Assembly (NCBI GenBank): GCA_002104905.1
Contig: MCFE01000361.1
Span: 1 to 64,000 of the forward strand
Source: Basidiobolus meristosporus CBS 931.73
Lineage: Eukaryota; Basidiobolomycota; Basidiobolomycetes; Basidiobolales; Basidiobolaceae
DNA length: 64,000 nt
Reading direction: 5' to 3'
The notes below the pieces were generated by a model. It was not told the DNA's origin. It worked only from the letters and a program-made list of their open reading frames with translations, and did no database searches. Shown here in pieces: positions 45,833 through 56,108 of this stretch. How positions within the stretch are numbered: the stretch's first letter is position 1; each line of letters opens with the position of its first letter. The translations under genes were made by a program, and so were the position numbers.

Positions 45833-46181
45833 TGTTGTAACAATTTGTATTTCCACCTGAGTACTCACCTAACTTAGTCACTTGGATCATTACCTTCAGA
45901 TCCTAGAGAATACTGACCAAATCCTTGTTGGGATTTACTCAGAATATTTTCAACAAAACACCAGGTACCCAGAACATGAAAATTCTCAAAGTTGTCCAAA
46001 CAGCCTCAAACTTTGCACACATGTTCTTGGGACCTTCCTTAACCTATTATAGATGTTTGTTATGCCAAGACTATGTAAAAGTATAAATACTACTTTTACA
46101 TTCAATAAATCATTAAGTGAAAACCACATAATCTACTTGTTCTCCAAATCACTTCCAATATCTTCAAGACTCTTACAACAG
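45833..46181 (+). repeat. Solo copia LTR inserted in copy A
   Basis: 349 bases, TGTTGTAACAATTTG to CTCTTACAACA, in the opposite orientation to its host copy A. Flanks GTGAT (45828-45832) and GAGAT (46182-46186) look like a 5-bp target duplication with one mismatch. It separates integrase from the RT part of copy A and contains the intact motif CTACTTTTACATTCAATAAA, a likely polyadenylation region. Confidence 0.88.
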
Positions 46182-46186
46182 AGATC

Positions 46187-47526
46187 AGATGTTTGTCATC
46201 ATCTGGTATCTTTTTTTGTGGAAATTATGAATTTTCATCAAACAACATATCCCTAGACTTGATTAGCTTCTTTTCTTTGGTATTGTAGAGTCTGTATGCT
46301 GTACTTTCATTGGAGTAGCCCAAAAATATGCATTTTACACTTTTTGGCTCCAATTTTGACTGATTTTTGGGAAGTTTCTTGGCATATGCTGTACAACCAA
46401 TTATTCTTAGATGTTCTGCACTTGGTCTGTATCCATAACATGCTTTGGATGGAGTAAAACCACCAAGTATTCTGTTATAACTCCTATTTCTAATATATAC
46501 AGCAGTGGCAACTGATTCCGCCCAAAAATCATAGGATAATTTTTGATCATGGATCATAGATTTTGCCATATCAATTATTGATCTGTTATCACGTTCTGCT
46601 ACTCCATTTTGCTGTGGGGAGTATGGTACAGTAGTCTATTGCTTTATCCCATATACTTTGCAGAAGTGGTTGAAGTGTTTTGAGGTATATTCTCCACCAT
46701 TGTCAGAGCATATTTTCTTGATTTTTTCACCAGTTTCTCTCTCCACCATGGCTTTAAGCTCCCTGAGCTTAGACAGGGCTTCTTCCTTTCTCTCCACAAA
46801 GTAGACCCATGTGTATCTTGTATAGTTATCAATAATGGTGTTTAAATACTTCATCCCACCTAAGCATAAATTTTGCACAGGGCCCTACAGATCTGAGTGA
46901 ATTAGATCTAGTTTTTTCTTGGTTTTGATCAGCCCAGAGCTCTTTAACAGTTGTCTGGCTTGTTTCCCATATATGCAGGCTTTACAGTGCTCCAAATTAG
47001 CTGGGGGATCAACTTTTACTCCAGAAATTAGCTGATCTTTGATCATTTTGCGCAAATAATCAAAATTGATGTGCCTAAATCTCCTGTGCCAAAGCATTGG
47101 TGTTTCTTCATTCAAGTTACTTATATCAGCTTCCAAATATGATCAAATATAAGTCAACTTGTATAGATTCTGAACTCTGATACCCAAAGCAATATGGGCA
47201 CCATTTTGATCAGTGATCCTGCATCCAGAATTGTCAAAGCTGAAGCTGAGTCCTTCTGCAGTGGCCTTGCTTACAGAGAGTAGGTTCTTGGCTATTTCTG
47301 GTACATAGAGTACTTCTTTAAAGGCCAGTGTATGGCTTCCTTCACAGCTTCCTAGGTTTACTTGGATAGTTCCTTCTCCCACTGCATTAAGTGTTCTATT
47401 GTCACACATGAAAGCCTTCTTAATTGGAATTTCTTGATATAGGGTAAAAAGTTCTTTTTGGTGTGTAAAGTGTTGAGATGCTCCAGAGTCAATATACCAC
47501 ATCTGATAATCATTGTTTGTGGTCAT
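46187..47526 (-). pseudogene. Copia copy A: protease and integrase
   Basis: Minus-strand reading. Protease active site as YIDSGASQHFTH. Pre-integrase zinc finger: LWHRRFRHINF with HCKACIYGK. Integrase core: LDLIHSDL, FNHFCKVYGIKQ preceded by CSDNGGEYTS, and YSPQQNGVAERD, which together give the D-D-E pattern, followed by GCTAYAKKLPKNQSKLEPKS and CIFLGYSNES. In-frame stops occur near 46880 and 46635. Confidence 0.9.
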
Positions 47527-47589
47527 ATTTAGTGCAGATATGAATAGTGTATCTTCAGTTGTTGCAGCATTTCCATATTCAGGCTTTTT

Positions 47590-48342
47590 CTGCTAACTAT
47601 CTTTCTTTCTGAGGCACTGGTCTGATGTGTGTCCTTTCCTTTTGCAATAGTTGCAAAGCAGGTTGCTGTTGCCTTTGTAGGGTCTTGAGTACCTCCTTTG
47701 TTAGTTATGATTGCTTATTAAAGCATTTTCTTCTTCCTTCTTATTGGCACTTGATTTTCTTAATTCATCATCCAGGAGCCTTCAATATATATGATTCAAG
47801 GTCAAATCTTCAGTTCTGGACTCTAGGGCTGATACAAGGCACTGAGACTTGTCTGTCAGGCTATTCAGGATGGTAACTATCTCATCCTCATCAGTAGTTA
47901 GTACACCCACAGATTCCATTTCATCTACCTGGAGGGAAATTCTGCTAATTAGATTTACATTTCTTCTCCTGGCAGCATCTTTGTAGTAAAGAGTTTTTGT
48001 CTCAGATACATTTTCTTGGCAGCTGAACATGACTGGTAGGTGTCTTCTAATGCCTTCCAGGCATTTTTTGCCATTTTTGCTCTTGAGCATTGAATTAGCA
48101 ATTTATCCTTAACATAAAGGCAAATGCAGTTAAATGCACTTTGTTCTTTCTTCTGGTACCCTAAGGCTTCCTCTCCCATGTTTTTAGGAGGGCATTCTTC
48201 TCCCATGACAATATCCCTAAGGCCTCTTTTTGTTGCAGCATCTTCAACTTCACCTTCCACACTTGGTAGTTAGATCCATCCAACTTTTCAGCAGAGAGAA
48301 AAATTCCAGTAATATCAGTAGTAGACATTGCAGAGAGTGACA
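47590..48342 (-). pseudogene. Copia copy A: gag with CCHC zinc knuckle
   Basis: Minus-strand gag in broken frames: EKLDGSNYQVWKVKLKML, GEECPPKNMGEEAL, AWKALEDTYQSCSAAKKMYL, DEDEIVTILNSLTDKSQCLV and the zinc knuckle CNYCKRKGHTSDQC (C-x2-C-x4-H-x4-C). A stop follows shortly after the knuckle. Confidence 0.88.
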
Positions 48343-48359
48343 GCTTGGGGCTCATAACC
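48343..48359 (-). other. Primer binding site of copia copy A, half-tRNA type
   Basis: On the minus strand the 5' LTR end ACAACA is followed directly by GGTTATGAGCCCCAAGC. The core GGTTATGAGCCC is the complement of the anticodon arm of eukaryotic initiator tRNA-Met (GGGCTCATAACC), the site used for half-tRNA priming by Drosophila copia and yeast Ty5. It does not match a tRNA 3' end ACCA-type site (no TGG start). Confidence 0.75.
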
Positions 48360-48705
48360 TGTTGTAAGAGTCTTGGAGATATTGGAAGTGATTGGGAGAA
48401 CAAGTAGATTATGTGGTTTTCACTTAATGATTTATTGAATGTAAAAGTAGTATTAATACTTTTACACGGTCTTGGCATACAATCATGTAGAATAGATTAA
48501 GGAAGATTCCAAGAACATGTGTGCAAAGTTTGGGGCTGTTTGGACAACTTCAAGAATTTTCATGTTCTGGGCACCGGATATTTTGTGAAAATATTCTGAG
48601 TAAATCCCAACAAGGATTTTGGCCAGTATTCTCCAGGATCTGAAGATAGCAATCTAAGTTACTAAGTTAGGTGAATATTTGGGTGGAATTATAAATTTTA
48701 CACCA
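48360..48705 (-). repeat. 5' LTR of copia copy A
   Basis: On the plus strand starts TGTTGTAAGAGTCTTGG and ends AATTTTACACCA; about 346 bases. Contains the conserved LTR segments seen in every other copy. Confidence 0.88.
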
Positions 48706-49635
48706 AATAGACAGGTGCCTCAAAAAGAGAGATAATCAGCAAAAAAAGCATCATAATGGAAATTTTGCAACAACCAAAATTAGATTAATCATATCTGCAA
48801 TGGATATAACCACTAACAAGGGCTCTCAGAGATGATGTGATGACTTTGGAGTATTTGAGCACTTCAGACACCAACAAGAGCTTTATCCCCAATATCAATA
48901 AATTAAAAAGCTTTTGATGGGGACTATAGGACACTTGATGCAGTTGGAGAGGGAATTATTCAAGTTAATATCAAAAGTGGAGAAAGAAATCATACACTTA
49001 CCGTCAACAAAGTACTTTATGTACCAGAAAAGTCAAGAACCTACTATATGTAAGCAAGGCCACAGCAGAAGAAATCAGTTTTGGTTTTGGCAATTCTAGA
49101 TTCAGGATTGCAGATCAATATGTTGCCTAAATTTGTTTGGGTATAAAATAGCAGATTACACATAAGCTATCAAATATCCCATCATATCTGGGAGCCAATG
49201 TAAGTCACTGAAATTAATAAACACCAATGCTTTGGCACAGGGGATTTTGACTCATCAATTTTGATCATATGCACAATATGATCAAAGATCAGCTAATATC
49301 TATAGTAAAATAAGATCTTCAGGCAAGTTTGGAGCATTAAGAAGCCTGAAAATATGGGAAACAAGCCAGATAAGCACCAAAGAGTGCTGGGCATGTTAAA
49401 ACTAAGAAGATACTAGATCAAACTCACTCAGATGTGTAGGGGCCTATGCAAAATTTATCCTCAGTCAGGATAAAGTATTTAAGCACTTTTATCAATGATT
49501 ATACAAGATACATATGGGTATACATCATGAAAAGAGAGGAAGAAGCTCATTCTAAGTTCAGGGAGCTTAAAGCCATGGTGGAGAGAGAAACTGGTAAAAG
49601 AATCAAGAAACTACACTCTGACAATGGTGGCCAAC
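48706..49635 (+). pseudogene. Copia copy B continued: protease and integrase remains
   Basis: The plus-strand sequence resumes copy B right after copy A: CAGGTGCCTCAAAAAGAGAG matches the gag end of copy A, followed by remnants of the protease region (FEHF, KKLLMGTI, KVLYVPEKSR-like) and of integrase (RIKYLSTFINDYTRYIWVYI, ELKAMVERETGKRIKKLHSD). The reading ends in SDNGG at 49635, where the chromovirus LTR starts. Many stops. Confidence 0.82.
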
Positions 49636-50330
49636 TGTTCTGCATCAACATTTAAAACTTAGCCTATTTTACTACATTAGAAAATCTGGCACCCTAACTG
49701 ATCTTCCCTAATCCAAACATAACTAATCTCAGTTATGATTTATTTTATCACTTCTCAGAATCTATTTTTAGCTGTCACACCTGATCAATTTTCATGTGGT
49801 CATTACATCCTCAACTGATCTGCTAAGCCTTTCCAAGTAATTAATCATCTGAAATCTATCCAACCACTTAGCAGTTGCCAAGACATTAGCTGATTAATGA
49901 TTCAATTTCTCATTTACCTTATGCACCCATGAGCACCCCAACAGATTTCAATTAGTCCAGTCTCTTGGCACTTAATTATTCAACTTGATCAGAAAAATTT
50001 ATATAAAGTTTACTGAACCTTTTGCTTTAGTGTGTGTCTCAACATAAGGATTGTGCCTCAGCAAAATTAAGAATTCAACGATTCTGTTCTAGTTTCTGCC
50101 CAAGCCTAGCATATCTAGCACTTTCAAGTGCACAAGCCTAGCTTGCATAGCAAACCAACTATGTGACCTTTATAGCCCAACTCAGCTATATACAAGACCA
50201 GTATTAGACCAGAACCACTCTGCTAATATTTCTGTCACTCTTGACAATTCTAAGATTCTGCACTTAGTTGTCACATAGGTTCAGTTAACTCATTCAAGAG
50301 TTCTATTACACTTTTCTCTTGGATGCATCA
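49636..50330 (+). repeat. 5' LTR of the chromovirus
   Basis: 695 bases, very similar to the LTR at 51907 over its full length, including ATCTATTTTTAGCTGTCACA and ACCTTTTGCTTTAGT. The copies differ by scattered changes and small indels, so the insertion has some age. Confidence 0.88.
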
Positions 50331-50371
50331 TTTTTTTGTTGAATTCCATTACATCCAACTGCTTTACAATA

Positions 50372-50661
50372 TGACCTCATCAGCAAGCAATCCAAATCTT
50401 TCCATGTTGGAAGAAGCCTGCAGAAATCAGGAAGTACTAACTGAACAGTTTGAAAACATCATGCATGAAAGAATCCCTTTGATGCTTGAGCACTCCAAGC
50501 TTGCCAAGACAAGAGATGACAATCATTGTAGAGATGAACTTCATGAAGTTATTTCTGGTCACCAAGATGAAATTGGAATTATCAAAGAAGCCTTTGAGAG
50601 TGTTGCCATTGTAATTGACAGCATTGAAAATCCACCAAACTTGCTCTGCATCAGCCACTAA
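50372..50661 (+). pseudogene. Chromovirus gag-like N-terminal fragment
   Basis: Reads from the ATG at about 50371: MTSSASNPNLSMLEEACRNQ and onward through a helical, acidic region (HRDELHEVISGHQDE-like), then stops at 50659. Position right after the 5' LTR suggests gag; no family motif is visible. Confidence 0.5.
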
Positions 50662-50839
50662 GAAGTCATGCCTCTGGATCCTCCAGATCTACACCTCCCT
50701 CTAGGCCTGCCCTGGTGGTTGTTCCAAGATCCTTGCCTCTTTATGCTGAAGGAGCCAATGTCATAAAGAATCCTACTGAGTTTCTTTAAAGTTCAGTAAT
50801 GTCTTAGCTGCACACCTGCTAGACCCTGACACCAATTGG

Positions 50840-51860
50840 GCTAGACTTCATATCCATCCATGCAAGCCTTCCTATGGATCATATTGCACTTGACCTGGAT
50901 CTTTCACCACTAGTGATGATTGTAATCACTACCTCTTTATAATTGTGGATGTCTGCACATGTTTAGTCTCCCACCAAGCTATCCCAGACAAGCATGCTGA
51001 TACTATTGCACAAGCACTTTTCAAGCTTTTCTTCCCATTTGGATTCCCTGAGGTCATCCTATTGGATAATAGAACAGAGTTTGTGAATCATGTGATCAAA
51101 GCCCTTTGTCAGAATAGCACTGTTGATCACCATCTGATCACTCCCTATCATCCCAAACCTGATGGACTTGCTGAAAGACATGTTCAGACCTCAGTGAACA
51201 TCATCAGGAAATCTATGAAATGTATCAAGAAGAACTGGGACAAGTACATTCCAACTATACAGTATGCTATCAACACCAAAACTGCAGCTCTACATGGATC
51301 AATGCCATTTTCTTTGATGTTTAGAAGAAAATTCAACCACTTTGGAGACTACCAGAATACAGAGTTAGCAAAGTTGAATACAGACAAGCTAAAGAACCAA
51401 CTTGAGTACCTTACCAAAACTGTCTACCCTGCTATTAGTGCCAGAAGTACAACCTCACAGCAAAAGTGACTTCAACATACACCTCAAGACACAGGAACAG
51501 CAGCTTCCCAGATGGGTCATATGATATGACACTAGATCCAATCTAGCAATCTAAACATAACCCCAAATATGAAGGCCCACTCACACTTGTCAGACAGACC
51601 ACTGGAGGATCATATGCACTTCAGGACAATACTGGAGCACTGCTCCCCAAGAGCTTGCCACCTTCTTCACTGAAGCTTATATCTTAAGACCCAGTTACTT
51701 CAGAATCCTATGAATTTGAAGCTATTGTTGATTATGATGGAGAAGAACCAAATTGCCTTTATTTAGTGAAGTGACAAGGTTATGATGCCAAACACAAAAC
51801 CTTTGAACCTTACACCAACTTTGATGATGTTGCCCTCATCCATCAGTAGTGGAGCCGCAG
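50840..51860 (+). pseudogene. Chromovirus integrase with broken chromodomain
   Basis: Open at 50945-51469 with integrase core features: VIITTSL and VDVCTCLVSHQAIPDK strands, HADTIAQALFKLFFPFGFP, the DNRTEFVNH region (second Asp, usually SDRG-x-x-F) and TPYHPKPDGLAERHVQ carrying the Glu. After further frames a chromodomain follows at about 51715-51855: EAIVDY, YLVK-stop-QGYDAKHKTFEPY, NFDDVALIHQ. A stop codon replaces the conserved Trp of the WKGY motif. Confidence 0.85.
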
Positions 51861-51906
51861 GGGAACCCAGAAGATATCAGAAAACTCCTCTCCTGGGAGG
51901 AAGTGA

Positions 51907-52602
51907 TGTTGTTCATCAACATTGAAAACTTAGCTTATTTTACTACATTAGAAAATCTAGCACCCTAACTGAACTTCCCTAACCCAAACATAACTAATCT
52001 TAGTCAAGGTCTATTTTATCACTTCTCAGAATCTATTTTTAGCTGTCACACCTGATCAATTTTGATGTGGTCATTATATCCTCAACTGATCTGCTAAGCC
52101 TTCCAAGTGATTAGCCATTTGAAATCTATCCAATCACTTAGCACTTGCAAAGACATCAGCTGATTGATGATGCAATTTTTCATACCTTATACACCTATGA
52201 ACACCCCTACAGATTTCAATTAGTGCAGTCTCTTGGCACTAGGTATTTCACCTTGATCAGAAAAATATATACAAAGTTTATTGAACCTTTTGCTTTAGTT
52301 TCTGTCTCAACAAAATTAAGATTGTGTGTCAGCAAAACTAAGAACCCAACAATTCTGTTCTAGTTTCTGCCCAAGCCTAGCATATTGCGCTCTCCCAAGA
52401 GCACCAAGCCTAGCTTGCATAGCAAACCAACTCTGTTGCCTTTATAGCCCAACTCAGCTACATACAAGACCAATATTAGGCCAGAACCACCCTGCTAATA
52501 TTTCTGTCACTCTTGACAATTCCAAGATTGTGCACTTAGTTGTCATTTAGGTTCAGTTAACTCATTCAAGAGTTCTGTAACACTTGTCTCTTGGATGCAA
52601 CA
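51907..52602 (+). repeat. 3' LTR of the chromovirus
   Basis: 696 bases, TGTTGTTCATCAACA to TCTTGGATGCAACA, partner of the LTR at 49636. It follows the chromodomain relic by about 50 bases. Confidence 0.88.
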
Positions 52603-52879
52603 CTGACATTGTAGTAAGAGTCTAGGAGATATTAGATGTGACTAGGAGGAGAAGTAGATTATAGGGCTTTCACTTTATGATTCATTGAAAGTAAAAAGAC
52701 TTGTTCTGTTGGATAGTGCCACATAGTGCCAGCCTGTTCATAGTGCCGGATTGATCTGGCACTCTACGGCACTATCTGGCACTATAATTTCTACCATGAT
52801 GCCAGTGGTATGATACAGTTACTGGTAATTTTACTCAATCTTACTTATGTTGCTCAGAATAGTGCTTTCCTTGCTTTAT

Positions 52880-54501
52880 TTACTCTTCATAATGCTCCAG
52901 ACACATTTCTCTCAGTGGATGTCTTCTTGTATGAACATACTGTGCATTAATAAGTATCTTAACTATTTTACCTATCCTGCTGTTTTCACCTATATATGAC
53001 TTTCCTCTGTATTTACCTGCCAATATGCTGAATCTCTTCAGATATCCAAATATGTGCTTTACCCTCACTCTGAAATGATTAAATATCTCATTGTAGAGCT
53101 TCTGCTTCCTGCTAAGCACACCATTCCTTGGCTTCCTATAAGCTGTAATACATCCTAATCTCTGACAATCCTCTCCTATATAGGCTAAGTCTGCCATACA
53201 TTTCTCCCCTCTACTGAATTCAGGATGATTTTCTACCCAGAGTGCTTTGTCATGCCTACTTCCAGCAAATGGCCCACTAAACCAGATGATGTTACCCTCA
53301 ATGTCAGACAGTGCTTGAAACTTCACACAGTGTGCCTTGTACTTGCCAGAATAAAAGTGCCTCTGCCCTCTAGAAGGTCTGTTAATCCTCACTGGGAAGG
53401 TATCCAAAATACTCCTGATATGGAACCTGTTGCTGAACACTCTGGGATATGGAAGTCTATTGGAGCTTCTGAACCTAGTATTCCAAGCTTGCTCTAAGTC
53501 ATTAGACTTGTTCTGTTGGATAGTGCCACATTGAGCCATGAGTGCCAAATGATGCCATAGTGTGCCAGAGAGGCCAAGTAAGTCTATACTTGGCCACAGA
53601 GTGTGAAACATAGATCTGCATCTTCATGCAAAGCATCCCCTGTGTTTTACCTATGATGCAGGAGAAAATCCATTTTTTGACGTTTTTTTGTGGATCAATA
53701 TTATGCAGGATGTGCAAGAGCACTAAAGGATTGAAGATATACATCTGGTACTCAATACCCATGGCACTCTGAATCTAGCTCCTGTGGCTTGTAACATGTC
53801 ACAAAAATGTATGGCACTATCTTGGTCCACTGGTACTATCTGGCACTATATTTAAATATTAGCCCTAAAGTAAGATCAATACAAAGCACTTATAGTGCCT
53901 GATAGTACCAGTGGACCAAGATAGTGCCATACATTTTTGTGACATGTTACAAGCCACAGGAGCTAGATTCAGAGTGCCATGGGTATTGAGTACCAGATGT
54001 ATGTCTTCAATCCTTTAGTGCTCTTGCACATCCTGTACAACAGTGACCTAAAAAAAAAGGTAAAAAAATGGATTTTCTCCAACACAATGAGTGAAACACA
54101 GGGGCTGCTTTGCATGAAGATGCAGATCTATGTTTCACACTCTGTGGCCAAGTATAGGCTTACTTGGCCTCTCTGGCACACTATGGCATCATTTGGCACT
54201 CATGGCTCAATGTGGCACTATCCAACGGGACAAGTCTATTCATACCCTCTGCAAGGTGGTTCTCCATTGCTGTCAGCTGGGAATGAAAGCTTCTAGGACT
54301 TTTGTTGCCATGGATGGTGGGATGAAACCTTGTAGGGCAATAGTTCTTGTAATAGCAGAGAAGCTTAACAAGGGATCTCCTTGAGTAGATTGGGGTTGAT
54401 GGTCCACAGTACTTGGTATAGATCTCCTCCAGTGTGTCAAAAGGAAATCCAGTGGTAGTGATGGGATTGATGAGAAAAGACCATTCAGATGAGTAAGTCA
54501 T
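52880..54501 (-). pseudogene. Harbinger-type DDE transposase interrupted by a foldback element
   Basis: With the 734-bp foldback and one ATT removed, 54501-54238 joins 53500-52880 as one open frame of about 294 aa. Seen: SRRSLVKLLCYYKNYCPTRF near the N-terminus, DTFPVRI with the first Asp, HFYSGKYKAHCVKFQALSD, GSRHDKALW, CMADLAYIGED with the second Asp. The motif that normally reads H-x3-R-x-x-V-E-x-x-F-G appears as RVRVKHIFGYLK: Lys stands where the catalytic Glu is expected, while the relative at 62.2-63 kb has IEHTFG. So this copy is both interrupted and probably catalytically dead. Confidence 0.88.
53504..54237. mobile_element. 734-bp foldback/MITE element in the transposase gene
   Basis: Two inverted arms of about 350 bases (53504-53850 and 53885-54237) around a 35-base AT-rich centre. 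Ends AGACTTGTTCTGTTGGATAG, the same first 28 bases as the left end of the host element, so it is probably moved by the same transposase. Flanked by ATT on both sides (53501-53503, 54238-54240). The arms are nearly identical apart from the 53650-53710 stretch, indicating a young insertion. Confidence 0.92.
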
Positions 54502-54953
54502 ATTAAAATTGATGGATGATTGTATGAAGGTGGTTTGAATTGATTCGGCGCAATCTGCGTTATTTATCTGATTTTTAACACATTATGGTTCAATCTCCAT
54601 CAATTGCCATGTATCCCATCATTATGTTGCAAATATCATCCGCAAACAATGCCTTGGTACTTTTATTGATGCTTTAATCATAGGTCTATAATCAAATAGG
54701 AAATCTGCAATTGATGTGATCTGATCCGTGTCAATGCAATCCAAGATGCATCATGCATAATATATGGAAAATTCAACAATCACTTTAGTTTTCATATATA
54801 TTTCATATAAGACCAGGTTGATGCCAATATACTGCTGTATAAGTATCCAAATCCGTTGCTATGGTCCCCATACCAAGCCTCAACTCATCTTTAGTACAAC
54901 CCAGACAAAACCCATCCCCCAGCTCACAAGCGCGGTCTGGACCGTGAAAGTCA

Positions 54954-56108
54954 ATGTTGGATCCGTTTCAGTTCTTGCCAAATGATTTTAGTATGGCCCA
55001 AGTGTCTATGATGAGCCTTCATACAGATATTTGGGCACTACTGATTAATCTAGCAGAACTAGATACCTCAGAGAGTCAACAAAGATGGAAGAATTTGAGT
55101 AGAAAGCTGTGGCATGAGTTCTACATCAAGATGCCAGCCAATGTATGTAAAAAGATATATAACAAGACAAGTATTGAAATCAAGAATGAGCTGAGAGTGA
55201 GGGGATTTGACAAAGAAGCCACGCGGGAACAATTTTGCGCGCAATTTGCACAGTACGGGCCGGACGCGTCTGTTTGTGCCTCAACTTTGGGAACCAAAGA
55301 GATTTTGAATGAGTTTTTGCCTCAAATGACTAATGTGCTACATGATATATTAGTAGAGCTAAGTGGCTTCCGAGAGCAATATACACAGGACTCATCCAGG
55401 CAACAGCTCCAAAGTATCAGACAGAGGGTAAGTGAATGCCTTGAGGAATCAGATGGTGAGCTTCAGGAGGAAGAATACAGACCGCAAGCAACATTGTCCA
55501 GATTGCGCCAGCACACCTTGCTGGATTCCCTACCATCTCTTGCAACCACAGCACACCGGCGCACGTCAGTCCAGACCGCGCCAACACCCTTTACCAGAAC
55601 GCCCCGCGTCAAGTCAACGCGCGTCGGGTCAACATGCGCGCTTCAGAGCAAAACTACAAGAACTTGCCAAATTGCTCATTTAGACACGAGTCCATTGGAG
55701 CGGACCAAGTCACGTCAACATGCAGCATCACATCAAACTCAGCCAAGGGCCATCTCAACGCGTCAAGGCGCACCTGTGTGTGCCATTTTGCCCAACCATC
55801 AGCAAGTTACTTCTGGTGAACTGACTGATGATGACCAACATGAAGTGCCTCAACCACCAGAGCCCTTGGCAAGTAAAAGAACGCATCAGCGCGTGGCACT
55901 ACAGGCCGGTTCAGTTGGTTCAGTCGGAGCAATTCAGCGTGGCCAAGCTGCAGCATTGCACTCATCAACTAGGAGGCAAAATACTGACTACAAATACACA
56001 AGTAGCCAAGATGATAGTCAGCCAGGAAGTAGTATAGGTGCGCAAAGTGAGTCACTACCAAATGCTTCAGTAGTAGTCCCTGTGAGAAAAAAACCCAGGA
56101 GAAGATGA
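54954..56108 (+). CDS. Second gene of the Harbinger-type element, unrecognised protein
   Basis: Open frame of 384 codons inside the element, divergent from the transposase with about 450 bases between. The first 150 residues are helical (WALLINLAELDTSESQQRW, NLSRKLWHEFYIKMPANVC, NKTSIEIKNELRVRGFDKEA); the rest is rich in Gln, Ser, Thr, Arg and Pro and ends PVRKKPRRR, a likely nuclear signal. Known Harbinger elements carry a Myb/SANT-like partner gene needed to bring the transposase to the nucleus and to the ends; position and the W/L pattern fit that role, but I see no clear Myb motif. Its frame is intact and uses more CpG and GCG codons than the flanking retroelements. Confidence 0.75.
   Translation: MLDPFQFLPNDFSMAQVSMMSLHTDIWALLINLAELDTSESQQRWKNLSRKLWHEFYIKMPANVCKKIYNKTSIEIKNELRVRGFDKEATREQFCAQFAQYGPDASVCASTLGTKEILNEFLPQMTNVLHDILVELSGFREQYTQDSSRQQLQSIRQRVSECLEESDGELQEEEYRPQATLSRLRQHTLLDSLPSLATTAHRRTSVQTAPTPFTRTPRVKSTRVGSTCALQSKTTRTCQIAHLDTSPLERTKSRQHAASHQTQPRAISTRQGAPVCAILPNHQQVTSGELTDDDQHEVPQPPEPLASKRTHQRVALQAGSVGSVGAIQRGQAAALHSSTRRQNTDYKYTSSQDDSQPGSSIGAQSESLPNASVVVPVRKKPRRR

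Larger units (their letters stand above)
43676..48705 (-). mobile_element. Ty1/copia retrotransposon copy A, full length but decayed
   Basis: 5030 bases on the minus strand, with LTRs at 43676-44024 (3' LTR) and 48360-48705 (5' LTR), primer site at 48343-48359, then gag, protease, integrase, RT and RNase H in copia order. The flanks AATTG (43671-43675) and AATAG (48706-48710) are a 5-bp target duplication with one change. It interrupts copia copy B at its zinc knuckle. Several stops and frameshifts, a mutated RT active site and an inserted solo LTR show that it is inactive. Confidence 0.92.
49636..52602 (+). mobile_element. Internally deleted Ty3/gypsy chromovirus
   Basis: Two long LTRs, 49636-50330 and 51907-52602, begin TGTT and end GATGCATCA/GATGCAACA. 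Only 1.6 kb lies between them: a gag-like start and then integrase with a C-terminal chromodomain. Protease, RT and RNase H are missing, so it is a deletion derivative that can move only with help. The flanks (CCAAC and CTGAC) are not a clear target duplication. Confidence 0.87.

Noticed and set aside
54238-54501. Separate small gene beside the transposase
   Set aside because: It is the N-terminal part of the same transposase, cut off by the foldback element.
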